From positions 124,001 through 188,000 of the forward strand of contig JADJUE010000003.1 of NCBI GenBank assembly GCA_016710785.1: DNA of 64,000 nt, in the 5' to 3' direction. Source of the stretch: Candidatus Epilinea brevis. GTDB lineage: Bacteria > Chloroflexota > Anaerolineae > Epilineales > Epilineaceae. Position numbers and translations under genes: made by a program. Of this stretch, positions 1 to 8,453 are shown in pieces (the first letter of the stretch is position 1; each line of letters begins with the position of its first letter). Below the pieces are notes generated by a model. That model was not told the origin of the DNA. It saw only the letters and a program-made list of their open reading frames with translations, and made no database searches.

Positions 1-3000
1 GCCTACATGGACGAGTTCCGGAACGCCGGCGAGCCGCTGCAGGACTTGTACGAGCAACTGGCCAACAACGGCCAGAACGCCCGGGAGAAGGTCTACCACC
101 AGATCTGGTACGAGCCGGAGTACAGCGACAAGATCCGCTATGTGCGGGACTGCATGCGCGACTTGACCTTCCCGGCCCTGATGCAGGAGTTCACCTACCT
201 GTATCTTGACACCACGGACAACCCCACCGCCGCACCTCCGGGCAGCAGCCGCTTCGCCTTCCCTATGGGCACGCGGGCTGACGAACTGCCGATGCCGCTC
301 GCGGGCGGCCAGTTGCCGGTGGGTGGCGCTATCGGCTACGGCCTGACCACCTTCGACGCCAACTTCGACGGCGTGCCGGAAGCCGTGACGGTGCATTCAG
401 AGGAGACCCTGGCCCAGGACTTCGACACCGCCTGGCAGTCCAAGCGGCCACGCCAGCCCGGCGCCACCCCGGTGCCGGTCAACGGCCCGGCCCTGGATTT
501 CGATGGTGACGGCAACCGCGATGAGCTGGACGAGGACAACGCGATACTCTCCGGTGATGAGATGGTGGTCTTCGCCGTCGAGGATCTGGTCCTGGACATG
601 GATCCGAACACGCCGGAGAAGGCCAGCGCGATGTTCCTGGATCACATGGTCACTGTAGAGAACGTCACCCGCGGCGCCCGCGCCCAGGTGCAGATCTGGT
701 TCACCGGCGGCAACGGCTCCGACAGCCGGCCGCAGACCCTGGGCGGCGTCCGCAGCCTGGATCTGGGCGACGCGGCATTGGTCGACTTCCATCAGAACAA
801 GGTGGTCATCGTTCATCCCGGGCAGCAGAATCCCGGCGTGGACGGCGCCTGGTTCGTGTTCCTCAAGGACGTGGCCACCGCGGAGGACCAGATCACGGTC
901 ACCGTTGGCAGGGCCCTGGGCGGCGCGCATTCAGCCATCGACAACGGCGCGGGCGGCCATGACCTTCTGGCCGGCGACCCCTGGTACCTCAAGCGCTTCT
1001 TCGTCGACGGCCACGAGTACAACGTGGTGGCCGTCATGGTGCAGCCCGGCGGTCGGACGAACGACCGCTTCCAGTACATCAGCATCCGCACCCCGGTGCC
1101 GGTGGGCGACTACTTCAACAGCCAGGACACCCTCAAGCTGCAAGGCTACTTCAAACCCGGCCTGCCGCAGACGGCGTCGGTCATGCCGCCCTACAACGTG
1201 GCCCACACCATCCTGGAGGACATCGCTCGCCAGCCGGCCGGGGATTTCGCGCACACGCGGCGCTACGATGGCTGCTCCGGCCTGCTGAAGCCCTTCGGTC
1301 CCTTGGAGGAGACAGTCGTGGATCAGGACGTGGAGCCGCGCTACGGCACGGAGCTTCGCGAGATCTATCGCGGCCCCACCACGGACACCACCCTGCCGCT
1401 CAACAACCTTCGCGGCTTCGGCTGGCAGACAGACCAGCAGCTGACCATCCCCAACCAGTACCTGGACGTCAAGATGTCCAAGGGGCAGACCTACCTCTTC
1501 ACCTCCAACTGGACCTCGGATGTCAGCCGGCTGCATTTCTACGGCTGCCTGCCGGGCTCCAACCCCACCCGACCGGGCATCCCCGACATCAACGGCTCCG
1601 ACCTGGCCGGGCTCAGGGGTCAGTGGACGGCTGACGGCCGCTTCATTCCGGCGCCTACCCAATTCAACCCGCCCCAGCCGGACCTGCCCGTCCCGCAAGG
1701 CGAGCGGCCCTTCTACGCTCCATACTACGACGCGGCCCTCGGCCGTTTCCCGGTCCGGGTCAAGCTCTTCTATGATCCTGAAGAGCGGATGAACGACATC
1801 TATGTCAACCGCGGCACCTTGCCCTGGGGCATCCCCACGGTCACCCTGGGCAACAAGATCTTCCAGGACACGGACAACGATGGAAGACGCGACGCCGGCG
1901 AGCCTGGCATCGCGGGCGTCACCGTTCAGCTCTACCGCGACACGGACGGCAACGGCCTCTACACGCCGGGCATCGACCAGTTGGTCAAAGCCACGATCAC
2001 TGACGCGGATGGCACCTACGGCTTCGGCGACCTGGACGAGGGCAGCTACATCGTGGTGGTGCAGCAGTCCAACCTGGATCCGGGCGGCGCTCTGGCCGGC
2101 CGCGATTCCAGCTTGGGCAACGCGGTGGCCCCGGATCCCGACGACAACGTGGATGACGACGACAACGGCACCCCGCTGCCGGGTGTAGGCGTGGTGACCA
2201 AGGCAGTCACTCTCAAGAGCGGCGAGGAACCAGGCGTCGGCGGCTCGGACAACCCGACCGTGGACCTGGGCTTCACCGGCCTGCCGCAGACCGCAACGGT
2301 CACCCCCGGCGGTCCGACGGTCACCCCCGGCGGTCCGACGGTCACGCCGGGCGGTCCGACGGTCACCCCCGGCGGCCCGACGGTCACCCCCGGTGGCCCC
2401 ACGGTCACCCCCGGCGGCCCGACGGTCACCCCCGGCGGCCCGACGGTCACCCCCGGTGGTCCGACGGTCACCCCCGGCGGTCCGACGGTCACCCCCGGCG
2501 GCCCAACGGTCACCCCCGGCGGCCCAACGGTCACCCCCGGTGGCCCCACGGTCACCCCCGGTGGTCCGACGGTCACCCCCGGTGGCCCCACGGTCACCCC
2601 CGGTGGTCCGACGGTCACCCCCGGTGGTCCGACGGTCACCCCCGGCGGCCCGACGGTCACACCACCTCGGCCACCACGAACGCCGACGAACACGGCAACG
2701 CAGACAGCGACGAACACCCCCACCAGCACGTTGACGCCTACACCCACCGCCACGAGCACGTCGACAGCCACGTTGATCCCGACCGAGACCCTGCGGCTCT
2801 GTCTGGGCGACATGGTCTGGGAGGACCTGGACGGTGACGGCCGGTACGAACCGGGCCAGGGCGAGCGAGGCATCGCTGTCGTCACCGTGGAGCTGTACCG
2901 GCGCACGGACGGCACCATGCAGTTCCGCCCTGATGCGGACGATCTGATCGCCAGTACGGTGACGGACATCAACGGCAGCTACATCTTCTGCAACCTCGAG

Positions 3001-4686
3001 CCAGGGGATTACGTGGTGGTCCTTCCGGCAGCCAACTTCGCCGCTGGCGGAGCGCTGGCGGGTCATGTCTCCAGCGCCGGCGGTCCGGACCCGGACGACG
3101 ACGTCGACAACGACGACAACGGTGCGCCGCAGCTGGGCGGCAATGTGGCCAGCGGGGCGATCTCGCTCGCTCTGGGCACTGAGCCGCAGAATGACGGAGA
3201 CGCCGACGCCAACACCAACCGCACCGTGGACTTCGGCTTCGTGCCCCCGGCGACCCCGACGCCCACAGCGACAGCGACGGCCACCGCGACAGCAACCCGG
3301 ACGAACACCCCCACAGCAACGAAGACGCCGACAGCGTCCCCCACCCTCACCGCCACCCTGGTGCCCACCCCGCCGGCCTTCAACGCCTTCTGCGCCGCCC
3401 TGGCGAGCGACGGGACGCGGCTGAAGCTCAGCTGGGTGGACGCGACCAGCTTCGAGACGGAGTTCATCCTCCAAGTGATGGTAAACGACGGCCGCTGGGT
3501 GGCCTTGGAGACGGCGGTACCCAGCAGCTCGTCGGGCACTGTCGGACAGCTCTACAGCTACACCACGCCCATCCTGCCGTCCGACACCTTGGTGAAGTTC
3601 CGGGTGCAGGCGCGTAACAGCCGCACGGGCCAGCTCTCCAGCCCGGGCGCGCCGTCCGCCGGCTGCCGCACGGAGCGCAAGCCCAACAGCTCCCTGGGCT
3701 GCATCTGGGGCCAGGTCAGCCTGCAAGGCCGGTCCAACCATGCCTCGGCCTGGATCCGCCTGGAGGGCTTCCCCATCCTGCAGGCCGAGGCCGACGGCAA
3801 TTTCGACCTCTGCGGCATCAAGTCCGGCTCCCACGTGGTCAGCGCCTGGGCGCCAGGCTACCTGGTGGTCCTGGCCCGCGCCCAGACGACAGTCGCCGGG
3901 CAGACCTTGCGCCTGGGACAGACGCAGCTCTACGGCGGCGACATCAACGCCGACGGCAAGGTCAACCTCTTCGACCTGGTCCGCGTAGGAGCGGCCTACG
4001 ACACCGAGCCTCCTACGGACCCGGGCGCGGACGTCACCGGAGATGGCAAGGTCAACCTCTTCGACCTGGTGCTCGTGGGCTCCAACTACGGGATGAGCGG
4101 CCCGACCAGTTGGGGATGGGTCCGACCCGCCGGCGGGTCGGACGCAAGGCCTGACGGCCGGGCCCAGGCCCCAGTGGCCGACGGCGCTTCTTCCACGTCA
4201 CCACTCTCCCTGGTCAGCCGCCGCGACGGCGAGGGCATGGCGGTGGACATCGTCCTGCACCAGGCCGCCGGCATCTACGGGGCCGAGCTGGCCTTGGTCT
4301 TCGATCCCGCCAAGGTCAAGGTGATAGACGCCTTGCCGGACAGTCCGGGCACGCAGCTGCTGCCCGGCACGGTGTGGGCCAGCGGCCAGTCCTTCGTGGT
4401 CACGAACACGGTGGAGCAGGCCGACGGCCGAGGCCAGGTGCACTTCGTCGCCAGCCTGCTCCAGCCGGCCCGGCCGCTGGAAGGCGATGTGGTGCTGGCG
4501 ACACTGCGCCTGGAGCCCTTGGGCCGGGACCTGACGGGCGCCTACAGCGTGAACGGCGTCACCCTCTCCGATATGCAGGGCAACCCGGTCGACGCCCGCT
4601 TCTCCGGCACGGACATCCAGCTGGGTCGTGCCGAACGCGTCTTCCTACCCGCCCTGATGAAGGTCTTCGACGGCAACAGCGACTGA
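1..4686 (+). CDS. Large modular secreted/surface protein (SdrD-B, dockerin, cohesin-like), 5'-truncated
   Basis: The reading frame is open from base 1 and the first ATG (base 7) is not followed by a signal peptide, so the true start lies outside the window. Residues counted from that ATG: about 1-610 an unassigned ectodomain; 614-755 and 934-1080 two SdrD-B-like modules (LGNKIFQDTDNDG, LGDMVWEDLDGDG); 764-882 a GGPTVTP repeat; 883-930 and 1081-1122 TP-rich linkers; about 1123-1220 a fibronectin-III-like stretch; about 1233-1310 a carboxypeptidase-regulatory-like domain; 1312-1363 a dockerin-type calcium repeat pair (two DxNxDGKVNLFDLV-type loops); about 1412-1531 a cohesin-like module; and a C-terminal ERVFLPALMK motif. 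It is most likely an exported, cell-surface or envelope-linked protein. Having both dockerin-like and cohesin-like modules in one chain suggests self-assembly, which is inference. Confidence 0.85.
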   Translation, partial: AYMDEFRNAGEPLQDLYEQLANNGQNAREKVYHQIWYEPEYSDKIRYVRDCMRDLTFPALMQEFTYLYLDTTDNPTAAPPGSSRFAFPMGTRADELPMPLAGGQLPVGGAIGYGLTTFDANFDGVPEAVTVHSEETLAQDFDTAWQSKRPRQPGATPVPVNGPALDFDGDGNRDELDEDNAILSGDEMVVFAVEDLVLDMDPNTPEKASAMFLDHMVTVENVTRGARAQVQIWFTGGNGSDSRPQTLGGVRSLDLGDAALVDFHQNKVVIVHPGQQNPGVDGAWFVFLKDVATAEDQITVTVGRALGGAHSAIDNGAGGHDLLAGDPWYLKRFFVDGHEYNVVAVMVQPGGRTNDRFQYISIRTPVPVGDYFNSQDTLKLQGYFKPGLPQTASVMPPYNVAHTILEDIARQPAGDFAHTRRYDGCSGLLKPFGPLEETVVDQDVEPRYGTELREIYRGPTTDTTLPLNNLRGFGWQTDQQLTIPNQYLDVKMSKGQTYLFTSNWTSDVSRLHFYGCLPGSNPTRPGIPDINGSDLAGLRGQWTADGRFIPAPTQFNPPQPDLPVPQGERPFYAPYYDAALGRFPVRVKLFYDPEERMNDIYVNRGTLPWGIPTVTLGNKIFQDTDNDGRRDAGEPGIAGVTVQLYRDTDGNGLYTPGIDQLVKATITDADGTYGFGDLDEGSYIVVVQQSNLDPGGALAGRDSSLGNAVAPDPDDNVDDDDNGTPLPGVGVVTKAVTLKSGEEPGVGGSDNPTVDLGFTGLPQTATVTPGGPTVTPGGPTVTPGGPTVTPGGPTVTPGGPTVTPGGPTVTPGGPTVTPGGPTVTPGGPTVTPGGPTVTPGGPTVTPGGPTVTPGGPTVTPGGPTVTPGGPTVTPGGPTVTPGGPTVTPPRPPRTPTNTATQTATNTPTSTLTPTPTATSTSTATLIPTETLRLCLGDMVWEDLDGDGRYEPGQGERGIAVVTVELYRRTDGTMQFRPDADDLIASTVTDINGSYIFCNLEPGDYVVVLPAANFAAGGALAGHVSSAGGPDPDDDVDNDDNGAPQLGGNVASGAISLALGTEPQNDGDADANTNRTVDFGFVPPATPTPTATATATATATRTNTPTATKTPTASPTLTATLVPTPPAFNAFCAALASDGTRLKLSWVDATSFETEFILQVMVNDGRWVALETAVPSSSSGTVGQLYSYTTPILPSDTLVKFRVQARNSRTGQLSSPGAPSAGCRTERKPNSSLGCIWGQVSLQGRSNHASAWIRLEGFPILQAEADGNFDLCGIKSGSHVVSAWAPGYLVVLARAQTTVAGQTLRLGQTQLYGGDINADGKVNLFDLVRVGAAYDTEPPTDPGADVTGDGKVNLFDLVLVGSNYGMSGPTSWGWVRPAGGSDARPDGRAQAPVADGASSTSPLSLVSRRDGEGMAVDIVLHQAAGIYGAELALVFDPAKVKVIDALPDSPGTQLLPGTVWASGQSFVVTNTVEQADGRGQVHFVASLLQPARPLEGDVVLATLRLEPLGRDLTGAYSVNGVTLSDMQGNPVDARFSGTDIQLGRAERVFLPALMKVFDGNSD
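2296..2660 (+). repeat. 21-bp in-frame tandem repeat (GGPTVTP)n
   Basis: Seventeen full 21-bp units, beginning acggtcacccccggcggtcc, plus a partial 18th unit encode a GGPTVTP heptapeptide array inside the large surface protein. Units differ only at wobble positions (ggc/ggt, ccg/ccc/cca), so the peptide is held constant while the DNA drifts. It probably forms an extended, O-glycosylatable spacer between the two SdrD-B modules. Copy number is likely variable between strains, and the array is a place where assemblies collapse. Confidence 0.95.
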
Positions 4687-4696
4687 CGTCGATTCG

Positions 4697-4730
4697 GTTG
4701 GGGGCCGGCGCCGCGACGCCGGCCCCCAAC
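4697..4730 (+). terminator. Rho-independent-like hairpin after the surface protein gene
   Basis: A perfect 14-bp GC-rich stem (gttgggggccggcg and its complement) with a 6-nt loop (ccgcga) begins 11 bp after the stop codon. There is no clear U-run, so it may act as a Rho-aided or bidirectional terminator. Confidence 0.7.
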
Positions 4731-5060
4731 GTTGGTCATCGATTTGGAATTCGCGGAGTCTGGCATCGGCAACCACCACCCCGGCAGCGGTGCGCTCTGA
4801 GCACCGTCGCCATGGAGGGCACGCGACGCTACAGGCTCGCGGCGTAGCACGCCCGCCCGTGGTCGACGGCGGAGGGGCCTCGACGTTCGCCCGTCGTCCA
4901 CGGACCAGACACCGCAGCTTCCTGACCCTTCGGGGTCAGCCCGTCGACGTCGGACCCGAACCGGCGACGACGATCAGCTCCCGCGAGGCGGGGTCGCGAT
5001 GCATCGCGACCCCGCCTCGGCTGCTGCGATGACCGCGAATGCCTGTTCCTTGTGTGGATG
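4731..5060. other. Intergenic region without a supported gene
   Basis: The roughly 330 bp between the surface protein hairpin and the CopD-like gene hold only the 36-bp palindrome at 4984-5019. The open frames here have no recognisable protein character. Confidence 0.6.
4984..5019. repeat. Perfect 36-bp palindrome
   Basis: The sequence from cgaggcggggtcgcgatg reads identically on both strands, with 18-bp arms, no loop and gatgcatc at the centre. It lies 42 bp past the 3' end of the minus-strand CopD-like gene, so it is probably that transcript's terminator or a REP-like element. Confidence 0.7.
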
Positions 5061-5567
5061 TCACCCCCGCGCCAGCCATACCGCCACCGCCAACAGAAGC
5101 ATCCCCAAGACCAGGTTGGTCCGCCCCAGCCAAGAAGCTTGCCGCCTAAGGCGGGCGAGCTCCGCGGGAAGCGCTCCGGCCTGCCGGCGGACCGAGGCGC
5201 GGGGACCCAGAACGAAGTCGTGCAGGGCACTGAGGCTGAACATCAAGGCCACGATGACCAGCTTGAAGATGAGTGCCCGGCCGGGCGCCGAGGACCAGAA
5301 GCCGCCCGTCAACAACACCGGGAGCGTCCAGCGCCCCATGGCGTTCAGCGGGCCGGTGACCACCAGGACGCCGATAGCCCACCAGCTGGCGCTGCGGTAG
5401 CGACGACCCACCACAGTCATCAAGCGCGACATCTGCGCCGCGTCGGCGGCCGAGCGCAGCGCGGGCACGAGGATCAAGCTGAGGAAAAGCATGCCCCCCA
5501 GCCACAAGACAGCCGCGGCGATATGCAGATAGACAGAGATCAGGTACAAGACGCGCATTGGACCCAT
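5061..5567 (-). CDS. CopD-family/DUF4149-like integral membrane protein
   Basis: A 168-aa (or 165-aa from the second Met, MRVLYLIS) hydrophobic protein with four predicted membrane segments. The N-terminal LHIAAAVLWLGGMLFLSL resembles the CopD/YebZ-type membrane domain with its early His and WxGG. It is the last gene of the minus-strand nitrous oxide reductase locus, 173 bp beyond the cytochrome c gene. CopD-type proteins are linked to copper passage or sensing at the inner membrane, which would suit supply of copper to the CuA and CuZ sites of NosZ. Family placement is moderate, and the copper role is inferred from context. Confidence 0.65.
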   Translation of the reverse strand: MGPMRVLYLISVYLHIAAAVLWLGGMLFLSLILVPALRSAADAAQMSRLMTVVGRRYRSASWWAIGVLVVTGPLNAMGRWTLPVLLTGGFWSSAPGRALIFKLVIVALMFSLSALHDFVLGPRASVRRQAGALPAELARLRRQASWLGRTNLVLGMLLLAVAVWLARG

Positions 5568-5606
5568 CCGCCCGTATCGATCAGGCGGGACGGAAGCCGT
5601 CGATCA

Positions 5607-5639
5607 GCGTGGGGGGGCGGGCATGCCCGCCCCCCACGC
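5607..5639 (-). terminator. GC-rich inverted repeat between cytochrome c and copD-like genes
   Basis: A near-perfect hairpin (gcgtgggggggcgggc against gcccgccccccacgc, one bulged base) lies 102 bp downstream of the minus-strand cytochrome gene. It probably terminates or attenuates nos operon transcription before the copD-like gene. Confidence 0.55.
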
Positions 5640-5740
5640 CGCCCCCCGGCCCCCGCCACCCCCATGCCCTGCTATGAAAATGCGCCGCGCTCCGGCCACA
5701 GTTTCATGCTCTGGCGGGTGTACTCGCCGCACATGCGCGA

Positions 5741-6175
5741 CTATTTCAGCGTCCGGACATGTGCGATCACATCCATCAGATCCTGATCCGACAGGGCGGG
5801 GTTGCCGCCCTTGGGCGGCATGTCCACGCCGGTCGTGTTGAGCGGATCGCTGGCCGGGCGCCCGGTCTTGACGAAGGCCAGCATCTCCGTATCGCTCCTG
5901 TCGGCCACGAAGGCGTTGGCATGCAGGTTCTTGCCCAGGCCCTCGATGCCCATGGCATCCGGCCCGTGGCAGCTGGAGCAGGTGCCGGCATAGACCTCAG
6001 CGCCATGCGCCGCGTCACCTGCGGCCACATCGTCGGCATCGTCGGCTTCCTCGTCGCCGTCCTCACCCTGTTCAGTGTCTGTTCCGGCGGGCGCGTCCTT
6101 GTCGCCGGCGCAGCCTGCGAGGGCCAATGGGGCCACCAGGAGCGCGGCCAGGAGTATCGTCGGCAGTCGTTTCAT
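5741..6175 (-). CDS. Lipoprotein c-type cytochrome (monoheme), nos cluster
   Basis: The chosen start MKRLPTILL is preceded by GGAGA and opens a lipoprotein signal ending at LALAGC. A 40-residue acidic D/E-rich linker follows, then a single class I cytochrome c domain with the heme motif CSSCH and a likely axial Met in VDMPPKGGNP. It is about 144 aa. It is the first gene after nosL and probably passes electrons from the quinol or cytochrome pool to NosZ, as NosC-type cytochromes do in clade II nos clusters. It would sit on the outer face of the membrane or cell wall, lipid-anchored. The electron-donor role is inferred from position. Confidence 0.88.
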   Translation of the reverse strand: MKRLPTILLAALLVAPLALAGCAGDKDAPAGTDTEQGEDGDEEADDADDVAAGDAAHGAEVYAGTCSSCHGPDAMGIEGLGKNLHANAFVADRSDTEMLAFVKTGRPASDPLNTTGVDMPPKGGNPALSDQDLMDVIAHVRTLK

Positions 6176-6235
6176 GATCGGTCTCTCCATGTCCTTGTAT
6201 GGGTTGCTTGAAAGGGGTGAACAGTAGGGCCGCGG

Positions 6236-6769
6236 TCAGGAATCCGGCGCCGAGGCTGGGTCGAGGTCCGCGAAGCTCAGGATCTCGGCCTGTCCTTGAT
6301 CTGCGGCGAAAGCTTCGGCCTTTGCGGCATCGGCAAAGGCCGCCAGGTGGGAGGCCATCGGTGTGCGCAGATCGGCGGCACGAACGAAGACGGCCGTTTC
6401 CGCGTCCAACCAAGCCTCGGTCTCGAAGTCATGCACATACCAACGCCGCACTGTCAGCTCTGGCCGGGCGGCATGGTAGCGCAGCATGTCGCCGATATCA
6501 TCGAACAGCCGCGGATCGACGCGGCCGCGGTCTTCAACCAGGCTAGCGGCCGCGAAGCGGGGCTCTGACAGGATCATGCCGCATTCGTCGCAGGAGTCTT
6601 CGCCCCAGACGATATCCGGTGGCCGAAGCTCATCCGCCGGCTCACCGCAGGCCGCGACGCCCACCAACGGCAAGGCCACCAGCAGGCGCAGCAGCCGACG
6701 GCGGCTGAGACAGACGGAGCCTTCGGCGGGGTTACCGCTCAGGAACGCGCTTTCGACTGCGGGGGTCAC
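6236..6769 (-). CDS. nosL: NosL copper chaperone lipoprotein
   Basis: A 177-aa protein with a lipoprotein signal (SRRRLLRLLVALPLVGVAAC) followed by the NosL hallmark CDECGMIL, where Cys and Met bind Cu(I). NosL delivers copper for assembly of the CuZ centre of N2O reductase on the outer face of the membrane. Its start overlaps the nosY stop by 4 bp (ATGA), implying translational coupling. The twin Arg before the hydrophobic stretch is not followed by a full Tat consensus, so Sec and lipobox export is more likely. Confidence 0.93.
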   Translation of the reverse strand: MTPAVESAFLSGNPAEGSVCLSRRRLLRLLVALPLVGVAACGEPADELRPPDIVWGEDSCDECGMILSEPRFAAASLVEDRGRVDPRLFDDIGDMLRYHAARPELTVRRWYVHDFETEAWLDAETAVFVRAADLRTPMASHLAAFADAAKAEAFAADQGQAEILSFADLDPASAPDS

Positions 6770-7599
6770 ACGATACTCCTACGGTTGAAGATCAGCAGCG
6801 CCACCGACAGCGGGACCACCGTCCACAGCACGAGCATCCCGGCGAGGGCCGGCATCAGGGCGTCGCCCAGGGTGCGCGCGGCATAGGCGCCGGCCGGTCC
6901 GAGTACATCCACGCTGCCGGTAATGGCTTGGATGGCCGCGATGCGGTAGGCCTCGATGGGGTTCAGGACGGCCAGCAGCAGCAGGGTCGCCACCGGCAGG
7001 CGCATGGTCAGGGCGGTGCCCATGAGGCCCAGGTCCCCCAGGAAGACCAAGCCCAGCCAGGTGAAGAGCGCCGCCCCCGTGGCCGCCGTGGTGCGCCGCG
7101 CCGCCGCGGAAATGACCAGCCCCAGGGCCAGCATGGCCAGGGCCAGGAGCAGAGCCAGGCCCAGCAGCAAGCCGTAGGCGCCGGCCGCCGCCCCGCCTCC
7201 GCCCAGGGCTATGAACACCGCCGCCAGCCCGAAGCCGGCGGCCAGGGCCGCGCCCAAGGCCAGGCCCAGTCCCAGGTACTTGCCCACCAGTACCTCCGTG
7301 CGGGTGACGGGTTGGGCCAGGAGCGTGGCCAGGGTTCCCCTCTCGCGTTCGCCGGCCAGACTGCCGGCACCCAAGGTGAGGCCCATCAGGGGCACGGTGA
7401 GCAGGACCAGGTTCACCAGGCTGGCGGCGGTCCGGCCAAAACCCGCCAGACCTCCGCCGGTCGCCTCGCCCAGGGAAAGTCGCGACAAGGCCAAGGCCAG
7501 AATAGCGAATCCGGCCGCATACAGCTGGAACCAGCGGCTGCGCAGGGCGTCGCGGACCTCCTTGCGCGCCACCAGGCGCACGACTCCCAGGGGCGTCAT
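6766..7599 (-). CDS. nosY: NosY ABC transporter permease
   Basis: A 277-aa ABC-2-type permease with about six membrane segments. The cytoplasmic N-terminus (LVARKEVRDALRSRWFQLY) is the region that contacts the ATPase in this family, and the middle holds GERERGTLATLLAQPVTR, a signature stretch of NosY-like permeases. Together with NosF and NosD it forms the NosDFY complex, which supplies sulfur or handles copper for NosZ cofactor maturation. It overlaps nosF upstream and nosL downstream by 4 bp each. Confidence 0.93.
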   Translation of the reverse strand: MTPLGVVRLVARKEVRDALRSRWFQLYAAGFAILALALSRLSLGEATGGGLAGFGRTAASLVNLVLLTVPLMGLTLGAGSLAGERERGTLATLLAQPVTRTEVLVGKYLGLGLALGAALAAGFGLAAVFIALGGGGAAAGAYGLLLGLALLLALAMLALGLVISAAARRTTAATGAALFTWLGLVFLGDLGLMGTALTMRLPVATLLLLAVLNPIEAYRIAAIQAITGSVDVLGPAGAYAARTLGDALMPALAGMLVLWTVVPLSVALLIFNRRSIV

Positions 7600-8453
7600 G
7601 GTCCCTCCTCGATCTGGATGTCATCGACGGCGAAGCCGGCGGCCAGAAGCAGGACGACAGGTGCCGCCCGGCGGCCGGGAACCGCCTCCACCTGCAAGCC
7701 CCGCCCGTTGACCTGCGCCGTGAAGCCCTCGGCCCGCAGCAAGGCGACGGCCTGGTTCATGTCGCCGGAAGCGCGCAGGTGCAGCCGCGCCGGCAGACCC
7801 AGGACGGCTTCCAGCTCCTGCGCCCCGCAACTCGCGCGCACCCGGCCGCCCTCCATGACCAGCACCCGGTCCGCCAATGCGGACACCTCGGCAAGTCGGT
7901 GGGTGGTGACCAGCAGGGTCTTGCCGGCGGCGCGCAGGCCGGCGATGAGCGCCGTGAGCTCGGAGCGCGCACCGGCGTCGAGGCTGGCCGTCGGCTCATC
8001 CAGGAGCAGGATGGGAGGGTCGCCCAATAATGCCGCGGCCAGGGCCAGCCGCTGCTTCATGCCGCCGGAGAGGGCGCCGACGGCCTTGGCGGAATGGTCG
8101 GCCAGCCCCACCTGAGCCAGCAGGGCTTGCGGCTCACCGTGCGGCGCAGCGCGCAGCGCAGCCAGGTAACGCAGGAGCCCCAGGGCACTCATGTCCTCGT
8201 AATAGGCCAACTGCTGGGGCACATAACCCACGTGTGCCCGGGCGGCGCGCCCCTCGCCGGGCATCTGGTGGCCGGCCAACACTACCTGGCCGCTGAAGGG
8301 GACGAGGCCCAGGAGGGCGCGGATGACGGTAGTCTTGCCGGCACCGTTCTGGCCCCAGAGCGCCAGGCTCTCGCCCGCGGACACCGCGAAATCCAGGCCG
8401 TCCACCACCTGCGCCTGGCCCAGTCGGACGCTCAGGCCCTCCACCCTGATCAT
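7596..8453 (-). CDS. nosF: NosF ABC transporter ATPase
   Basis: A 285-aa cytoplasmic ATPase with Walker A GQNGAGKTT (about residue 35), ABC signature LSGGMKQR, Walker B ILLLDEP and the switch His in LLVTTHR. The last 70 residues form the extra C-terminal domain often seen in gliding/Nos-type ABC ATPases. It pairs with NosY to power NosDFY during NosZ maturation. The start ATG overlaps the nosD stop (ATGA). Confidence 0.93.
   Translation of the reverse strand: MIRVEGLSVRLGQAQVVDGLDFAVSAGESLALWGQNGAGKTTVIRALLGLVPFSGQVVLAGHQMPGEGRAARAHVGYVPQQLAYYEDMSALGLLRYLAALRAAPHGEPQALLAQVGLADHSAKAVGALSGGMKQRLALAAALLGDPPILLLDEPTASLDAGARSELTALIAGLRAAGKTLLVTTHRLAEVSALADRVLVMEGGRVRASCGAQELEAVLGLPARLHLRASGDMNQAVALLRAEGFTAQVNGRGLQVEAVPGRRAAPVVLLLAAGFAVDDIQIEEGP

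Noticed and set aside
2296..2660. CRISPR array
   Set aside because: Units are contiguous 21-bp coding repeats without spacers.
931..3834. Long open frame of 967 codons opposite the surface protein
   Set aside because: Antisense shadow of the repeat-rich gene. Its GDRR repeats are only the complement of the GGPTVTP array.
4731..5060. Small genes in the gap after the surface protein
   Set aside because: Frames are Arg/Pro-rich and without start signals. Only the palindrome is supported.
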